A stretch of 64,000 bases of DNA from Epidermidibacterium keratini. GTDB taxonomy: Bacteria > Actinomycetota > Actinomycetes > Mycobacteriales > Antricoccaceae. Shown piece by piece: positions 61,960 to 64,000 of this stretch. The DNA is taken from the NCBI RefSeq assembly GCF_009834025.1, contig NZ_CP047156.1:3680067-3744066 (forward strand). The letters run 5' to 3'. Numbering within the stretch: the stretch's first letter is position 1; every line of letters starts with the position of its first letter. The notes beneath the pieces were generated by a model. That model worked only from the letters and a program-made list of their open reading frames with translations, did not search any database and was not told the DNA's origin. A program made the translations under genes and the position numbers.

Positions 61960-62418
61960 ATGAGATCGCATCGCCGAGTCATCCTGTCGCTGACCGCACT
62001 CGCCACGCTGCTCACCATCGGCCATCACGTCGACCACCTGATCCGTGGCAACCACGTCGGGTGGCCGGTCACCGACCAGGTCACCGCCTTCACCATCAGC
62101 CTGCTGATCTATCCGATCCTGATCACCGCCGTAGCGCTGTTTCTTGCCGGGCGGATCGGACCGGGCACCTGGGCCTTCATCTCCGGTGGAGGAGCGGTGT
62201 TCGTGACGGTGCTGCACTTCGGGCCGTTTGCCGTCGATCCGCCGCACGACATCGTCGGGCAGTACGACGGCCTCGCCGGGCCGTTCTGGATGGGCTGGCT
62301 CATCCTGCTGGTCATCACGCTCGTGGTGACCTGCATCGTCGAGACCGCCTTCTGGCTACGGTCGCGCAAAGACACTGCGTCCACCCCGGCAGCCTCGCGC
62401 GTGACGGTCGAGGGCTGA
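61960..62418 (+). CDS. Four-helix membrane protein, unknown
   Basis: 152 residues with four predicted transmembrane segments starting SHRRVILSLTALATLLTIGHHVDHLIRGNHVG; two early His and Asp residues (GHHVDHL) could bind metal. No family recognised. Divergent from the LysR gene and followed 5 bp later by another membrane-protein gene, so the three may form a LysR-controlled unit. Confidence 0.7.
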   Translation: MRSHRRVILSLTALATLLTIGHHVDHLIRGNHVGWPVTDQVTAFTISLLIYPILITAVALFLAGRIGPGTWAFISGGGAVFVTVLHFGPFAVDPPHDIVGQYDGLAGPFWMGWLILLVITLVVTCIVETAFWLRSRKDTASTPAASRVTVEG

Positions 62419-62423
62419 AGACC

Positions 62424-63053
62424 GTGTTTGCCGGTCACTACGCGGTCGCGTTTGGTGCCAGGGCGCTCGCACCGGCGGTGCCGCTCGGCGTGCTGTTTGT
62501 GGCGGCGCAGGCCAGCGACATCGTGTCGTCGGTGCTGCTGTTGCTCACGGTCGAACGGGTCCGCATCGACCCGAGCGTGCCCGGGCAGCAGGCCGTCGTT
62601 ACCGAGTTTGTGCCGTTCTCGCACGGGTTCATCGCGGCCGCTGCACTCGCGCTTGCCGCCGCCTTCGCCACGCGGCGATGGCTACCGCGCGCTGGCCGTC
62701 GCGGCGCGGTGGCGGTGGGCGCCGTGGTCGCGACACATCCACTGCTCGACCTGGTCACTGCCGGCCCACTGGCGCTGTTCGTGATCGAGACCGGTCTGTA
62801 CGTCCTCGGTTGCGTGCTCTATCTGCGCGCAACACCGAAGGCGCCCACCGCGAGTCAGATCGCGATGGGCGCCTTCATGCTGGGGCTGCTCGGCTTCAGC
62901 GTGGTCGTGGCGACGTCGTCGCCACCGAGCTCGGTGACCGCGTTAGCGCTGGCCAACCTCGGCGCGTACGGCGTACTCGCCGCGTTGGCCGCGTGGCTTG
63001 ATCGGTCTAGCTCAGCGAGGCGACACCTGCCGGCAGGAACCGCTCGCCGTTGA
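62424..63053 (+). CDS. Membrane protein, unknown
   Basis: 209 residues with about six hydrophobic segments: FAGHYAVAFGARALAPAVPLGVLFVAAQASDIV, then FVPFSHGFIAAAALALAAAFATRRW and VAVGAVVATHPLLDLVTAGPLALF. The GHYAVAFG, DI and SHG/TH.LLD pattern resembles membrane-bound metal-dependent hydrolase (YdjM-like) proteins, a weak match. GTG 62424 follows the preceding stop by 5 bp. Its last 47 bp overlap the 3' end of the convergent dehydrogenase gene. Confidence 0.7.
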   Translation: MFAGHYAVAFGARALAPAVPLGVLFVAAQASDIVSSVLLLLTVERVRIDPSVPGQQAVVTEFVPFSHGFIAAAALALAAAFATRRWLPRAGRRGAVAVGAVVATHPLLDLVTAGPLALFVIETGLYVLGCVLYLRATPKAPTASQIAMGAFMLGLLGFSVVVATSSPPSSVTALALANLGAYGVLAALAAWLDRSSSARRHLPAGTARR

Positions 63054-64000
63054 CCTTCTCGCTGGTGCCGGTGCGGTCGAGGTACGGCGTGATGCCGCCG
63101 TTCCAGAACGGCCAGCCGGCACCGAGGATCAGGCACAGGTCGATGTCCTGGGGGCCCGCGACGACACCCTCGTCGAGCATCAGCTTGACCTCCTCGGCGA
63201 TGGCCTCGAGCGCCTTGGTGCGCACCTGTTCGCCGGTGAGCGGCGAGTCGCCGCGGGTCCACAGCGCCTCGACCTCGGGATCGACCGACGGACGGCCCTT
63301 CTCATCCCACGTGTAGACGCCGGACTTGCCGACCTCGACGAACTTGCGCATGTTCTCGCTGACGCCGAACCGCTCGGGGAACGCCTCGTGCAGCGTCTCT
63401 GCGGTGTGCAGTGCGACCGCCGGGCCTACCAGCTGCAGCAGCACCAGCGGGCTCATCGGCAGACCGAGCGGCTCTAGGGCCTGGTCGGCGACAGCGAAGT
63501 CGGTGCCGTCGTCGATCGTGCCGATGACGGTGCCGAGGAACCGGGTCAGCAGCCGGTTGACCACGAAGCCCGGCGCGTCCTTGACCAGCACGCACGACTT
63601 GCCGAGCTTCTTGCCGGTGGCGAAGGCGGTGGCGAGGGCCGCGTCGTCGGTCTTCTCGCCGCGGATGATCTCCAGCAGGGGCAGTACGGCGACCGGGTTG
63701 AAGAAGTGGAAGCCCACGACCCGCTCCGGATGTGACAGACCGGCGGCCATGTCGGTGATCGACAGCGACGAAGTGTTGGTCGCGAAGACGCACTCGGCGC
63801 TGGTGTGCTTCTCGATCTCGCCGAAGATCTGCTTCTTCAGCTCGAGCTCCTCGAAGACGGCCTCGATCACGAAGTCGGCATCGGAGAAGGACTCGTAGCC
63901 GACCTCACCGGAGATCAGTGCCTTCAGGCGGTTGTGCTTGTCCGGGCTGATGCGCTTCTTCTGCAGCAGCTTGTCGAGCTCGGCGACGACGTACGCCACG
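63007..64000 (-). CDS. 3-hydroxyacyl-CoA dehydrogenase (FadB type), C-terminal part (runs off the right edge)
   Basis: 331 residues visible. After the NAD-domain segment (DFVIEAVFEELELKKQIFGEIEKHTSAECVFATNTSSLSITDMAAGLSHPERVVGFHFFNPVAVLPLLEIIRGE in blocks), which holds the catalytic His in GFHFFNPV, come VLVKDAPGFVVNRLL and the C-terminal dimerisation repeats. This is the beta-oxidation 3-hydroxyacyl-CoA dehydrogenase; the length and tail (GVVAGPQDIDLCLILGAGWPFWNGG) fit a FadB-like multifunctional enzyme whose crotonase half would lie beyond the window. Confidence 0.93.
   Translation of the reverse strand, partial: VAYVVAELDKLLQKKRISPDKHNRLKALISGEVGYESFSDADFVIEAVFEELELKKQIFGEIEKHTSAECVFATNTSSLSITDMAAGLSHPERVVGFHFFNPVAVLPLLEIIRGEKTDDAALATAFATGKKLGKSCVLVKDAPGFVVNRLLTRFLGTVIGTIDDGTDFAVADQALEPLGLPMSPLVLLQLVGPAVALHTAETLHEAFPERFGVSENMRKFVEVGKSGVYTWDEKGRPSVDPEVEALWTRGDSPLTGEQVRTKALEAIAEEVKLMLDEGVVAGPQDIDLCLILGAGWPFWNGGITPYLDRTGTSEKVNGERFLPAGVASLS

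Overview
The window is a very GC-rich chromosomal segment from an actinomycete (Actinomycetota). Its backbone follows the gene order known around recA, lexA, sigB/ideR, sigA and dut in mycobacteria and relatives: DUF3046-recA-recX, miaB-DUF349-miaA-dapF-hflX, lexA/LysM-nrdR-nrdJ, DUF4192-ideR-sigB, DUF3099-DUF3039-helicase, sigA-ppgK-suhB-cei-DUF4193-DUF3093-dut-DUF3710-OB-trkA-trkA-APC-RNA methyltransferase-dxs. I cannot name the genus. RNase Y and a class II (B12) ribonucleotide reductase suggest a non-mycobacterial lineage. I saw no tRNA, rRNA, CRISPR, insertion sequence or prophage.

Layout. 1-6.3 kb: partial Lhr helicase, a RibD/DHFR-fold reductase, an LppM-like lipoprotein, an LCAD-type acyl-CoA dehydrogenase, an MFS exporter and DUF3046. 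6.3-10.8 kb: recA with an SOS box, recX and RNase Y. 10.9-12.7 kb: two accessory genes on the minus strand, a PcaD-like hydrolase behind a MerR-type operator and an orphan glutamate-type binding lipoprotein. 12.8-20.6 kb: tRNA modification (miaB, miaA), dapF, hflX and a PAP2 phosphatase. 20.6-26.3 kb: lexA and a divergent LysM protein sharing a block of SOS boxes, then nrdR and nrdJ. 26.5-33.1 kb: redox, flavin and regulatory genes, then ideR. 33.3-38.1 kb: a sulfurtransferase, then adjacent deacetylase (AcuC) and GNAT/acyl-CoA-synthetase-like acetyltransferase genes, a likely protein acetylation switch. 38.2-50 kb: sigB, a methyltransferase, helicase, flavoprotein, sigA, ppgK, suhB and envelope genes. 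50-64 kb: dut, a TrkA pair, an APC transporter, an RNA m5U methyltransferase, dxs, a two-component system, a LysR regulator, two membrane proteins and a partial FadB-type dehydrogenase.

The observation I consider most novel is non-coding. Five intergenic sites each hold a hairpin that begins with GCGGTG, ends with CACCGC and is exactly 51 nt long. The stem interiors differ greatly between copies, yet each copy pairs with itself. Four lie at gene 3' ends and one between divergent genes. Two carry an extra GCGGTGG half-copy exactly 30 nt upstream. This looks like a dispersed REP-like or terminator-like family whose structure, not sequence, is conserved.

Other regulatory structure: six DnaA-box-like 9-mers and a NrdR-box-like site upstream of nrdR; a paired TCCACAGG / TTATCCACTT module shared by the recA and DUF4192-gene promoters with identical 19-nt spacing; and several TANNNT -10 elements 6-9 nt from start codons, suggesting leaderless mRNAs. 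All functions are read from sequence motifs and family knowledge; no database search was run.
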